Shown in pieces: positions 6,489-14,238 of a stretch of 64,000 bases of DNA; position 1 is the stretch's first letter; every line of letters starts with the position of its first letter. The notes under the pieces were generated by a model. That model saw only the letters and a program-made list of their open reading frames with translations, did no database searches and was not told the DNA's origin. The stretch comes from Promicromonospora sukumoe (lineage in GTDB: Bacteria; Actinomycetota; Actinomycetes; Actinomycetales; Cellulomonadaceae): assembly GCF_014137995.1 (NCBI RefSeq), contig NZ_JACGWV010000003.1, forward strand, positions 310,001 to 374,000, given 5' to 3'. A program made the translations under genes and the position numbers.

Positions 6489-9101
6489 ATGGTCAATTCC
6501 GGCAATCCCCAGCACCTCGTGGTGATCGGCGGTGGCATGGTCGCGCAGCGGCTCGTCGAGGCGCTGCGCGCCCGGGACGACGCCGGTCGCTACCACGTCA
6601 CCGTCTTCGCGGAGGAGCCCCGCGCGCCCTACGACCGCGTGGGCCTGACCCGCTGGTTCGAGGAGGGCCCCGAGGGCATCGCCCTGGGCGACCCGGCCCT
6701 GTGGGCGGACCCGCACGTCACCCTGCACACCGACCGCAGAATCGAGTCGATCGACCGCGAGGCGAGGACGGTCACCGACCGCCTCGGCAAGGTGCACGCG
6801 TATGACGAGCTGGTGCTCGCCACGGGCTCCAGCGCCGCGATGCCGCCGATCCCCGGCAACGACCTGCCCGGCGTATTCGTGTACCGGACCATCGACGACG
6901 TGGCCGCACTCCGCGGCTGGGTCGAGGAGAAGCGCCGCAGCTACCCGGAGGGCAAGCCGGTGCGCGGCGCCGTCATCGGCGGCGGCCTGCTGGGCCTGGA
7001 GGCCGCGGGCGCGCTCACGGCGCTCGACGCGCAGGCCACCGTGATCGAGTTCGGCACCCACCTGATGGGCGTGCAGGTCGACCTCGGCGGCGGCCACGCG
7101 CTCAAGCGCCTCATCAACGCCAAGGGCATCGGCGTCCGCGCCGAGACCGCGACCAGCCAGATGAAGCCGCACCGGCGCACCGGCCACGTGGGCCGCCTCG
7201 ACTTCGCCGACGGCGGCCGGCTCGACGTCGACGTCGTCGTGGTCGCCACCGGCGTCCGCCCCCGGGACGAGCTCGGCCGGGCGGCCGGGCTGGCGGTCGG
7301 GGAGCGCGGCGGCGTCGTCGTCGACCTGACCTGCCGTACCGAGGACCCGCACGTCTGGGCCGTCGGCGAGGTCGCCTGCATCGAGGGCCGCTGCCTGGGC
7401 CTGGTCGCGCCGGGCAACACCATGGCCGAGGTGGTCGTGGACCGGCTGCTCGGCGGCCAGGCCGAGTTCCCGGGCGCGGACACGGCGACCAAGCTCAAGC
7501 TCTCCGGCGTCGACGTCGCCTCCTTCGGCGACGCGCACGCCCGGACCGAGGACGCCGTCGAGGTCGTCTGGGCCGACCCCGTGGCCGGCGTCTACAAGAA
7601 GCTCGTCCTGTCCGACGACGCGCGCACCCTCCTGGGCGGCGTCTTCGTGGGCGACGCCGGACCCTACGCCAGCCTGCGCCCCATGCTCGGCGAGGAGCTT
7701 CCCGGTGACGACCCGAGCGCGTTCCTGCTCCCCGAGGGCGGCGGCGGTGCGCCGGGCCTGGAGCTGCCCGACGATGCCAACGTGTGCTCCTGCAACAGCG
7801 TCTCGGCGGGCACCATCCGGGGCGCCGTGACCGAGCATCAGTGCACCGACGTGCCGGGCGTGAAGGCCTGCACCCGGGCCGGCACCACCTGCGGCGCCTG
7901 CCTGCCGCTGGTCAAGAAGCTCGTGGACACCGAGCTGGAGCGCGCCGGCATCGAGGTCAGCACCGCCCTGTGCGAGCACTTCGAGTTGTCCCGCGCCCAG
8001 CTCTTCGACGCCGTCCGGGTCGCCGACCTGCACTCGTTCAGCGACATCGTGGCCCGCTTCGGCAAGCAGCCGGAGGGCGGCGCCGGGAAGGGGCGCGGCT
8101 GTGACATCTGCAAGCCCGTCGTCGCCTCGATCCTGGCGAGCCTCGGCAACGGGCACATCCTCGCGGGCGAGCAGTCCACGCTCCAGGACACCAACGACCA
8201 CATGCTCGCCAACCTGCAGAAGGACGGCACCTACTCCGTGGTGCCCCGGATGCCCGGCGGCGAGGTCACGCCGGAGGGGCTGATCGTCGTCGGGCAGGTG
8301 GCCAAGGACTTCGGGCTGTACACGAAGATCACGGGCGGCCAGCGCATCGACATGTTCGGCGCGCGTGTGGAGCAGCTCCCGGACATCTGGCGCCGGCTGG
8401 TCGACGCGGGCTTCGAGTCGGGGCACGCGTACGGCAAGTCGCTGCGCACCGTGAAGTCGTGCGTCGGGTCGACGTGGTGCCGCTACGGCGTGCAGGACTC
8501 CGTGGGCATGGCCGTCGAGCTGGAGCTGCGCTACCGGGGCCTGCGCTCGCCGCACAAGCTCAAGATGGGCGTGTCCGGCTGCGCCCGCGAGTGCGCGGAG
8601 GCGCGCGGCAAGGACGTGGGCGTCATCGCCACGGACAAGGGTTGGAACGTGTACGTCGGTGGCAACGGCGGCCAGACGCCGCGGCACGCCAGACTGCTCG
8701 CCGAGGACCTGACGTCGGAGGAGCTGCTGCGCACCGTCGACCGCTTCCTCATGTACTACGTCCGCACCGCCGACCGCCTGCAGCGCACCGCGCCCTGGAT
8801 CGAGGAGGTCGACGGCGGCCTGGAGGGCGTGCGCGAGGTGATCATGGAGGACTCGCTCGGCATCTGCGCCGACCTGGACGCCGCGATGGCCCGCCACGTC
8901 GAGAACTACGAGGACGAGTGGAAGGCCGTGCTGGAGGACGCGGAGAAGCTGCGTCGGTTCTCCTCCTTCGTCAACGCCCCGAAGGACGCCGACCCGTCGC
9001 TCGCCTACGTCACCGAGCGCGGCCAGCGCCGCCCGGCGACGTCCGCGGAGCGCGCGTCCGGCGTCGTCATCGCGGGCCCGAAGCTGGAGGTACGAGCATG
9101 A
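6489..9101 (+). CDS. nirB: NAD(P)H-dependent nitrite reductase, large subunit
   Basis: 870-residue cytoplasmic enzyme reducing nitrite to ammonium with siroheme. Order of parts: FAD-binding Rossmann motif (VVIGGGMVAQRLVEAL), NAD(P)H-binding motif GAVIGGGLLGLEAAGAL, a BFD [2Fe-2S] domain (CSC near residue 433 and CGAC near 466), ferredoxin-like half, and the siroheme/4Fe-4S half with C658-x5-C664 and C698-x3-C702. All expected ligands are present and the length is normal. It starts the nirB-nirD-cobA-hemD operon and overlaps nirD by 4 bp (ATGA). The upstream 190 bp should hold the nitrogen-regulated promoter; no clear GlnR site was seen there. Confidence 0.97.
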   Translation: MVNSGNPQHLVVIGGGMVAQRLVEALRARDDAGRYHVTVFAEEPRAPYDRVGLTRWFEEGPEGIALGDPALWADPHVTLHTDRRIESIDREARTVTDRLGKVHAYDELVLATGSSAAMPPIPGNDLPGVFVYRTIDDVAALRGWVEEKRRSYPEGKPVRGAVIGGGLLGLEAAGALTALDAQATVIEFGTHLMGVQVDLGGGHALKRLINAKGIGVRAETATSQMKPHRRTGHVGRLDFADGGRLDVDVVVVATGVRPRDELGRAAGLAVGERGGVVVDLTCRTEDPHVWAVGEVACIEGRCLGLVAPGNTMAEVVVDRLLGGQAEFPGADTATKLKLSGVDVASFGDAHARTEDAVEVVWADPVAGVYKKLVLSDDARTLLGGVFVGDAGPYASLRPMLGEELPGDDPSAFLLPEGGGGAPGLELPDDANVCSCNSVSAGTIRGAVTEHQCTDVPGVKACTRAGTTCGACLPLVKKLVDTELERAGIEVSTALCEHFELSRAQLFDAVRVADLHSFSDIVARFGKQPEGGAGKGRGCDICKPVVASILASLGNGHILAGEQSTLQDTNDHMLANLQKDGTYSVVPRMPGGEVTPEGLIVVGQVAKDFGLYTKITGGQRIDMFGARVEQLPDIWRRLVDAGFESGHAYGKSLRTVKSCVGSTWCRYGVQDSVGMAVELELRYRGLRSPHKLKMGVSGCARECAEARGKDVGVIATDKGWNVYVGGNGGQTPRHARLLAEDLTSEELLRTVDRFLMYYVRTADRLQRTAPWIEEVDGGLEGVREVIMEDSLGICADLDAAMARHVENYEDEWKAVLEDAEKLRRFSSFVNAPKDADPSLAYVTERGQRRPATSAERASGVVIAGPKLEVRA

Positions 9102-9538
9102 CCGTCCACGACGTGTCAGACACACAGGTCCCCGGGGTGACCTGGGGGTCTGACAAGCCGGGCGAGGTGCGCTGGGAGCGGGTCTGCCCGCTCGCCGACC
9201 TGTTCCCCGAGCGCGGCGCGGCCGCGCTCTTCGGGGACGTCCAGATCGCCCTCTTCCGCCTGCCCGACGACGCCGCCTACGGCGTCCACGCCGGACGGGT
9301 GTACGCGGTGCAGAACCTGGACCCGTTCTCGGCGGCGAACGTGATGTCGCGGGGGATCGTCGGCACGCGGGGCGGCGAGCCGACGGTGGCGGCACCCGTC
9401 TACAAGCAGGTGTTCTCCCTGGCCACGGGCGCGTGCCTGGCCCTGGCGGACAAGGCTCCGAAGGACGACCTCCCCGCCGACCTCGTGACCTACCCGGTCG
9501 AGGTCCGCGAGGACGTGGTCCACGTGGGCCTCCGATGA
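9098..9538 (+). CDS. nirD: Nitrite reductase small subunit (Rieske fold without cluster ligands)
   Basis: 146-residue partner of NirB. VCPLADLFPERGAAALF and VYAVQNLDPFSAANVMSRG are the usual NirD segments. The C-x-H pairs that bind a Rieske cluster are absent, as is normal for NirD. Unusual feature: the start codon is separated from the conserved domain by a 44-bp palindromic repeat, translated VSDTQVPGVTWGSDK, so residues 6-20 come from a repeat and not from the ancestral protein. The gene overlaps nirB and cobA by 4 bp each. A start downstream of the repeat cannot be ruled out, but no better ATG/GTG with a ribosome site is visible before the VCPL motif. Confidence 0.93.
   Translation: MTVHDVSDTQVPGVTWGSDKPGEVRWERVCPLADLFPERGAAALFGDVQIALFRLPDDAAYGVHAGRVYAVQNLDPFSAANVMSRGIVGTRGGEPTVAAPVYKQVFSLATGACLALADKAPKDDLPADLVTYPVEVREDVVHVGLR
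9113..9156. repeat. 44-bp palindromic element, copy 2 (N-terminus of nirD)
   Basis: Left arm GTGTCAGACACACAGGTC, 8-nt loop CCCGGGGT, right arm GACCTGGGGGTCTGACAA; 15 of 18 arm positions pair. Read in frame as VSDTQVPGVTWGSD directly after the first five codons of nirD. Confidence 0.88.
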
Positions 9539-10404
9539 ACGTGTCAGACGCACAGGTCACCCGAGGGACCTGGGGGTCTGACAAGGTGGGGCGGGTGACG
9601 CTCGTCGGGGGCGGGCCCGGCGCCGTCGACCTGCTGACGGTGCGCGCGTGGCGGGCGCTGCAGTCGGCCGACGTCGTGGTCGCCGACCGGCTCGGCCCCG
9701 TCGAGATCCTCGCCGAGCTGCCGCCGCACGTCCGCGTGGTCGACGTCGGCAAGGAGCCCGGCCGGCACCCCGTCCCGCAGGAGCGCATCAACGAGCTGCT
9801 CGTGGAGCACGCGCTGGCGGGCGCCCACGTGGTGCGGCTCAAGGGCGGCGACCCCTTCGTGCTGGGCCGCGGCGGCGAGGAGGTGCTCGCGTGCGCGGCG
9901 GCCGGCGTGCCGGTCGAGGTGGTCCCGGGCGTGACGTCCGCCGTCGCCGTGCCGGGGCTGGCCGGCATACCGCTCACCCACCGCGGGGTAACGACGGGTT
10001 TCCACGTGGTCTCGGGCCACTGCGCCCCCACCCCGGAGGTGTCAGACGCACAGGTCCCTCGGGGGACCCACAGGTCTGACACGGCAGGGCCGCTCGACAA
10101 CGCCGCCCTCTCCTGCGTGCGGGACGGCACGGCTACGCTTGTCGTACTGATGGGCGTGCGGTCCCTCGGCGCGATCGTGGCGCAGTCCCTGGCCGCGGGC
10201 GCCGATCCCGGAACTCCCGTGGCGATGGTGGAGAACGGTTCCACGCCGGAGCAGCGTGTCACGCGGTCCCGTCTCGACGAGGCGCCCGAGGTGGCGGCGG
10301 CCCGTGGTGTGCGGTCGCCCGCGGTCGTCGTCATCGGCCGCGTGGCCGCGGCAGGGCTTCTGGAGGCTACGAGTGAGCGACGCTTGGCAGGTGCCGGTGT
10401 CTGA
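9535..10404 (+). CDS. cobA: Uroporphyrinogen-III C-methyltransferase (SUMT)
   Basis: 289 residues. Methylates uroporphyrinogen III to precorrin-2, the precursor of the siroheme used by NirB. Family motifs are clear: VTLVGGGPGAVDLLTVRA, VVVADRLGP, VVRLKGGDPFVLGRGGEE, PVEVVPGVTSAVAVPGLAGI, PLTHRG, and TLVVLMGV in the C-terminal half. Two copies of the 44-bp palindrome are translated here: VSDAQVTRGTWGSDK directly after the initiator MN, and VSDAQVPRGTHRSDT in the loop between the two halves, where homologues have a variable segment. The gene overlaps nirD by 4 bp and the hemD start by 32 bp. Confidence 0.93.
   Translation: MNVSDAQVTRGTWGSDKVGRVTLVGGGPGAVDLLTVRAWRALQSADVVVADRLGPVEILAELPPHVRVVDVGKEPGRHPVPQERINELLVEHALAGAHVVRLKGGDPFVLGRGGEEVLACAAAGVPVEVVPGVTSAVAVPGLAGIPLTHRGVTTGFHVVSGHCAPTPEVSDAQVPRGTHRSDTAGPLDNAALSCVRDGTATLVVLMGVRSLGAIVAQSLAAGADPGTPVAMVENGSTPEQRVTRSRLDEAPEVAAARGVRSPAVVVIGRVAAAGLLEATSERRLAGAGV
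9541..9584. repeat. 44-bp palindromic element, copy 3 (start of cobA)
   Basis: Left arm GTGTCAGACGCACAGGTC, loop ACCCGAGG, right arm GACCTGGGGGTCTGACAA (15/18 pairing). It begins at codon 3 of cobA and is read VSDAQVTRGTWGSD. Confidence 0.88.
10039..10082. repeat. 44-bp palindromic element, copy 4 (middle of cobA)
   Basis: Left arm GTGTCAGACGCACAGGTC, loop CCTCGGGG, right arm GACCCACAGGTCTGACAC; most degenerate copy (13/18 pairing, changes clustered mid-arm). Read VSDAQVPRGTHRSD in the inter-domain loop of the methyltransferase. Confidence 0.85.
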
Positions 10405-11548
10405 CGTCGCAGCGCCCTCCAGCACGCAGGCCGCCCACCCGGCGCTGGGCCAGGTCATGGCCGGCGCGACCGTGCTGGTCACGGCGGAGCGCCGGGCCTC
10501 CGAGCTCGCCGCCGCCCTGGAGCGCCGTGGCGCCACGATCCGGCACGCGCCCGCGCTCAGCATGATCCCGCACGTCGACGACCAGACGCTGATCGCCGCG
10601 ACCCGGGCCATCGTCGCCGCGCCGCCGGACGTGCTGGTCGTGACCACGGGGATCGGCTTCCGCGCGTGGATCGAGGCCGCCGACGCGCACGGGCTCGCCG
10701 AGCCGCTGCTCGGCATGCTCGACGGCGTCCGGCTGGTCGCGCGCGGCCCCAAGGCACGCGGCGCGATCCAGGCCGCCGGGCTGCAGGCCGACTGGGTGGC
10801 CGAGTCCGAGACCTCCGCCGAGGTGGCGGAGGTGCTGCTCAGCGAGGGTGTGCAGGGGCTGCGCATCGCGATCCAGCACCACGGCGCGGGCGCCGACGGG
10901 CTCGACGAGGTGTTCGAGAAGGCCGGCGCGCAGGTCGCGAGCCTCGTCGTCTACCGCTGGGGTCCCGCGCCCGACCCGGCGGCGGTCCGCGACTCCGCGC
11001 ACGCGGTGGCCGACGGCGAGATCGACGCCGTGGTGTTCACGTCCGCCCCCGGCGCCGAGGCGTGGATGCAGGCCGTCGAGGCGGAGGGGCTGGTCGAGCG
11101 GGTCCGCGCGCGGTTCGTCGACGGCGCGACGGTCGCCGCCGCCGTCGGGCCCGTGACGGCGAAGCCGCTGGAGCACCGGGGCATCATGCCGCTGCAGCCC
11201 GAGCGCGGCCGGCTCGGCGCGCTCGTGCGCGCGCTGGTGGGGCACTACGAGCACATCGAGTCGGTCGCGCTGAGCACCGTCGCCGGGTCGCTGGTGATCC
11301 GCGCGCGCGTCGCGGTGCTGGACGGGCAGGTGCTGCCGCTGTCCCCGACGGGTGTCGCGGTGCTGCGGCTGCTCGCGGCGGCGGCGGGCGACGTCGTGCC
11401 GCGCGAGGAGGTGCTCGCCGCGCTGCCGGGCGACTCGCAGGACACGCACGCCGCGGAGGTCGCGATCGCGCGGCTGCGCGAGGCGGCCGGCCGCCGCGAC
11501 CTGATCCGCACGGTGGTCAAGCGCGGCTACCGCATAGAGCTGGCCTGA
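10373..11548 (+). CDS. hemD: Uroporphyrinogen-III synthase fused to a winged-helix DNA-binding domain
   Basis: 391 residues from a GTG inside the end of cobA. Residues ~25-275 form a HemD domain (TVLVTAERRASELAAALERRG, VVTTGIGFRAWIEAADAHG, FTSAPGAEAWMQAV), which cyclises hydroxymethylbilane. The last ~90 residues resemble the OmpR-type winged-helix domain (LPLSPTGVAVLRLLA, PREEVLAALP, RTVVKRGYRIEL). The same two-part architecture is known in actinobacteria, for example Mycobacterium Rv0260c, where the protein lies near nir genes; a role as regulator of nitrite/nitrate genes is plausible but inferred. The N-terminal VSDAWQVPVSD faintly resembles the palindrome-encoded peptide. The start codon choice is the main uncertainty. 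Confidence 0.88.
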   Translation: MSDAWQVPVSDVAAPSSTQAAHPALGQVMAGATVLVTAERRASELAAALERRGATIRHAPALSMIPHVDDQTLIAATRAIVAAPPDVLVVTTGIGFRAWIEAADAHGLAEPLLGMLDGVRLVARGPKARGAIQAAGLQADWVAESETSAEVAEVLLSEGVQGLRIAIQHHGAGADGLDEVFEKAGAQVASLVVYRWGPAPDPAAVRDSAHAVADGEIDAVVFTSAPGAEAWMQAVEAEGLVERVRARFVDGATVAAAVGPVTAKPLEHRGIMPLQPERGRLGALVRALVGHYEHIESVALSTVAGSLVIRARVAVLDGQVLPLSPTGVAVLRLLAAAAGDVVPREEVLAALPGDSQDTHAAEVAIARLREAAGRRDLIRTVVKRGYRIELA

Positions 11549-11581
11549 GGCTTTCCGGGTCCCTTTTCGGGGCTGACCCCA

Positions 11582-11653
11582 TTCCCCTTTGAGACCTAAG
11601 TTTCTTCGCTTTGGGCCGCTCCAAAGCGAAGAAACTTAGGTCTCAAAGGGGAA
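11582..11653. repeat. 72-bp perfect inverted repeat (33-bp arms, 6-nt loop)
   Basis: Left arm 11582-11614 (begins TTCCCCTTTGAGACCTAAG), loop GCCGCT, right arm 11621-11653 is its exact reverse complement. It lies between the convergent hemD and GyrI-like genes, so it could terminate transcription from both sides. It is clearly richer in A+T than its surroundings, which suggests an acquired element. Confidence 0.93.
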
Positions 11654-11704
11654 CGGCCCACCGGGGACCTGCCGGGACGGCCCCCGGCCCCCGGGAAACC
11701 CGGA

Positions 11705-12202
11705 TCAGTCGGCCAGCTTGAACGCGAGCTCCGTGTCCCACTGCGCCATGTCGGGCTGTTCGGCGGGGTCCGTCAGGTAGTGCTCGAGCCGGCTCGCCCA
11801 GGCGTCACCGGCTTCGGTGTCGTGCCGGTCGAACGTGAGCCCCTCCGCGGCGGCCCAGCGCAGCAGCGCACCGGTGGCGTCGACCAGGCCGTCGGGGTGC
11901 CCGTGGTGGACGGTCGTCACGTACCGCCCGGCCGGGATCGCGCCCACCGTGACGTCGCCGGACGGGGTGAGCGCGGCGTCGTCGGGCACGGGGAAGCCGA
12001 CCTCGACGACGAGCTTGGCCGCCATGTCGATCACGTGGTACCGGAAGTACGGTGCGCCGGCGGGGTGCGAGCCGTGCTCGACGATCCAGCCCGCGATCTC
12101 GGGGATGCGGTCGGCGATCCTGGCGATCTCGGTCATGGTGACCGTGTCGGTGATGCCGGCGGTGGGGATCTCGGGGCGTGTCTCGACGCGGTAGGTGGTC
12201 AT
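11705..12202 (-). CDS. GyrI-like small-molecule-binding domain protein
   Basis: 165 residues resembling stand-alone GyrI-like/AraC effector-binding domains: a start of the type MTTYRVETRPEIPTAGITDTV, a central GHPDGLVDATGALLRWAAAEGL helix, and the HYLTDPAEQPDMAQWDTELAF end seen in many actinobacterial members. Such proteins bind small, often cationic or hydrophobic ligands; the ligand here is unknown. There is no DNA-binding part. An upstream in-frame ATG at 12235 would add 11 residues and has a TACGAC box six bases before it. The gene is divergent from the first sigma-factor gene. Confidence 0.75.
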   Translation of the reverse strand: MTTYRVETRPEIPTAGITDTVTMTEIARIADRIPEIAGWIVEHGSHPAGAPYFRYHVIDMAAKLVVEVGFPVPDDAALTPSGDVTVGAIPAGRYVTTVHHGHPDGLVDATGALLRWAAAEGLTFDRHDTEAGDAWASRLEHYLTDPAEQPDMAQWDTELAFKLAD

Positions 12203-12274
12203 GAGGGTCGGACCGCCGGGGCTGCTCCGACTCATCGGTCCGTCGTAGCCTCTGACATCTCGACGACGACGTCT

Positions 12275-12301
12275 CAACGGTCCGCGCTCCCCGTCCGTTA
12301 C
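12275..12301 (+). promoter_or_regulatory. Candidate ECF-type promoter of the first fused sigma gene
   Basis: CAACGG, 15-bp spacer, CGTTAC, ending 26 bp before the ATG. AAC in the -35 and CGT in the -10 about 17 bp apart is the usual actinobacterial ECF pattern. The same arrangement recurs upstream of other members of the array. Confidence 0.5.
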
Positions 12302-12326
12302 GAGCGGCAGAAGAGGGGAGACCTAC

Positions 12327-14123
12327 ATGGTCCGGTGGGAGGACGAGCTGACGGAGCTCGTGGTCCGTCGAGGCGGCGCGCTCGTGGGGTACGCGTACTC
12401 GCTGACGCGGGACAAGGCGCAGGCCGAGGACCTGGTGCAGGACGCGCTGGTGAAGATCTACTCGCGGCTGCGCCGTCCGCCGTCGGCCGGAGGACAGACG
12501 CAGCTCGACCTGGACCGCCCGGAGGCGTCCAACGCCGAGGGGTACGTGCGGCGCGCCATCCTGACCATCTACCTGGACGGCTACCGGCGGCGGAACCACT
12601 GGGCCGGCCTCAAGCACCTCCTGGCGGACGACGCCTCCGCACCTGGGGCGGACCGGGCCGCGACGGCGCGGGTCGACGTCGGGACGGCGCTCGAGCGCCT
12701 CACGCCCCGGCAGCGCGAGGCGGTGCTGATGCGGTTCTTCGACGACCTGACCGTGCCGCAGATCGCGGCGGCGCTCGGCACGAGCCAGGGCACGGTCAAG
12801 CGGCACCTGTTCGACGCGACCGCCGCGCTGCGCCAGGCCCTGGCCGAGGTCTCCGTGCCCGCCGTGGAGACGGCGCTCGACGAGCGGCTGGACGCAGTGG
12901 CGGGTGCGGTGCGCCGGCGTCGGACGGCGAAGGTGGGTGCCGTGGCCGGTGTGTCGATGGTGCTGGCCGTCGCGCTCGCATGGGGCGCGTTCGCCGTCAG
13001 GCCGCTGCTCCGGTCCGAGCCGCTGCCGGCGGACGACAAGGTCGAGTACACGCCGGGGTACGTGCCGGCCAACTGGTCCCGCGACGCCGGGGTCTACTGC
13101 GGTATGCCGCTCGACGAGCTGCGGGCGCTGGACACCGGCGTGTTCGACGTCGAGATCACCGGCGAGCTGGCACCGGTCGCCGAGGGAACGGGCGCGCACT
13201 GGGAGCTTCCGGTCACGATCTCCGGCGCCGTGCCGGACAGCGTGACCGAGGAGAACCGTGCGTACTTCATCACCTCGCCGCTGATCGTGTGGGCGCACGA
13301 GGGCCGGGTGGTCGATCTCGGCGCCGGATGGCGCGAGGCCGACCCGGACGTCTCACGATCGTTGTCCGACGACGGCACCTGGTCCGGCGCGGCCGTCGCG
13401 GGCGGCTCGACGTCGTGCCTCGAGGACACGCTCGTACCCGAGAGCCTCGGTGAGTACCGGAACGAGCGGCCCGGGGCGGAGTACGAGCTGCTCGTGGTCC
13501 TCTCGTACGAAGGTCTCCTGCTCAGCGACCCGGTCACGGTGGACCTGGACAGCGGCGTCGCCCCGGCGCCGACCTTCGCGGCGCCGTCGGGCGACTGCAG
13601 CGGGGCCGCCTATCAGGACCGGGCCGTCACGGCTCAGGACCTCCCGGACGACGCGCGGGCCGCCGCCGCCGAGATCCTCGCGGCGGTCACCACCTGCGAC
13701 GAGGGACGGCTCGCGGAGCTGGGGACGATGCTGGACCTGGACCCGATGTCACGGCCCGACACGACCTCCGTCAACGACGTCTTCGCGCTTCCCGAGACGG
13801 ACGGCCGGATGCCGTACGCCATGGTCGCGCGGCTGCTGAGCGAGACCCTGCCCGTGAGCGACCCGGAGGGGCTGACGTGGACGTGGCCCCGGGTATCGGA
13901 GCAGGTCGACGACGACGCGGCATGGCAGGAAGCCGTCGACGCCGGTGCCGTCACCGAGGAGCAGGCCGCGGCCGACCGCGCCGAGGGCGTCTATACCGGG
14001 TGGCGGTTGCAGATCGACCAGTGGAACGACGCCCCGCTGGAAAGGACCTGGACCGCCTTCTACGAGGGTGACGACGAGTGGTGCTCGAGGCCCGGCGCCG
14101 AGTCCGATCCGGAGTGCGACTAG
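12327..14123 (+). CDS. SigE-family ECF sigma factor fused to membrane anchor and extracytoplasmic domains
   Basis: 598 residues in one frame. Sigma region 2 lies at ~15-90 (AEDLVQDALVKIYSRLRRP, AILTIYLDGYRRR) and region 4 at ~118-175 (LTPRQREAVLMRFFDDLTVPQIAAALGTSQGTVKRH). A basic stop-transfer RRRR and a single transmembrane helix at ~203-224 follow. Outside the membrane are an 'A' domain (GYVPANWSRDAGVYCGMPLDEL to about residue 410, with VWAHEGRVVDLG) and a 'C' domain that begins VFALPETDGR and contains WTWPR and AVTEEQAAADR. There is no zinc anti-sigma motif. AGAGGGGAG precedes the ATG. A membrane-tethered sigma factor would need proteolytic release or action at the membrane; which one is not known. 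Confidence 0.85.
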   Translation: MVRWEDELTELVVRRGGALVGYAYSLTRDKAQAEDLVQDALVKIYSRLRRPPSAGGQTQLDLDRPEASNAEGYVRRAILTIYLDGYRRRNHWAGLKHLLADDASAPGADRAATARVDVGTALERLTPRQREAVLMRFFDDLTVPQIAAALGTSQGTVKRHLFDATAALRQALAEVSVPAVETALDERLDAVAGAVRRRRTAKVGAVAGVSMVLAVALAWGAFAVRPLLRSEPLPADDKVEYTPGYVPANWSRDAGVYCGMPLDELRALDTGVFDVEITGELAPVAEGTGAHWELPVTISGAVPDSVTEENRAYFITSPLIVWAHEGRVVDLGAGWREADPDVSRSLSDDGTWSGAAVAGGSTSCLEDTLVPESLGEYRNERPGAEYELLVVLSYEGLLLSDPVTVDLDSGVAPAPTFAAPSGDCSGAAYQDRAVTAQDLPDDARAAAAEILAAVTTCDEGRLAELGTMLDLDPMSRPDTTSVNDVFALPETDGRMPYAMVARLLSETLPVSDPEGLTWTWPRVSEQVDDDAAWQEAVDAGAVTEEQAAADRAEGVYTGWRLQIDQWNDAPLERTWTAFYEGDDEWCSRPGAESDPECD

Positions 14124-14162
14124 CGTGCTGCGCACCAGCTCGACGGCGACCGGGCTCGCCGA

Positions 14163-14190
14163 GAACTTACGCCCCCGGCATCATCGTTCT
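14163..14190 (+). promoter_or_regulatory. Candidate ECF-type promoter of the second fused sigma gene
   Basis: GAACTT, 16-bp spacer, CGTTCT, 49 bp before the ATG. This is close to the classical GGAAC/CGTT actinobacterial ECF promoter, with one base more between AAC and CGT than the related sites in the array. Confidence 0.5.
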
Positions 14191-14238
14191 GCCCCTCCCG
14201 TCCGTCGGAGTGGATGAGAGGGAAAGGGGGCGTCACCG

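Noticed and set aside
6396..10334. 1312-codon open frame on the minus strand opposite nirB-nirD-cobA
   Set aside because: It has the Val/Ala/Arg/Gly-rich composition of antisense GC-rich frames and no domain; the plus-strand genes have full family motifs.
10373..10408. Degenerate tenth copy of the 44-bp palindrome at the hemD start (VSDAWQVPVSD)
   Set aside because: Only scattered words match (GACGC, CAGGT, GTCTGAC) and the arms do not pair at the right spacing, so similarity may be chance.
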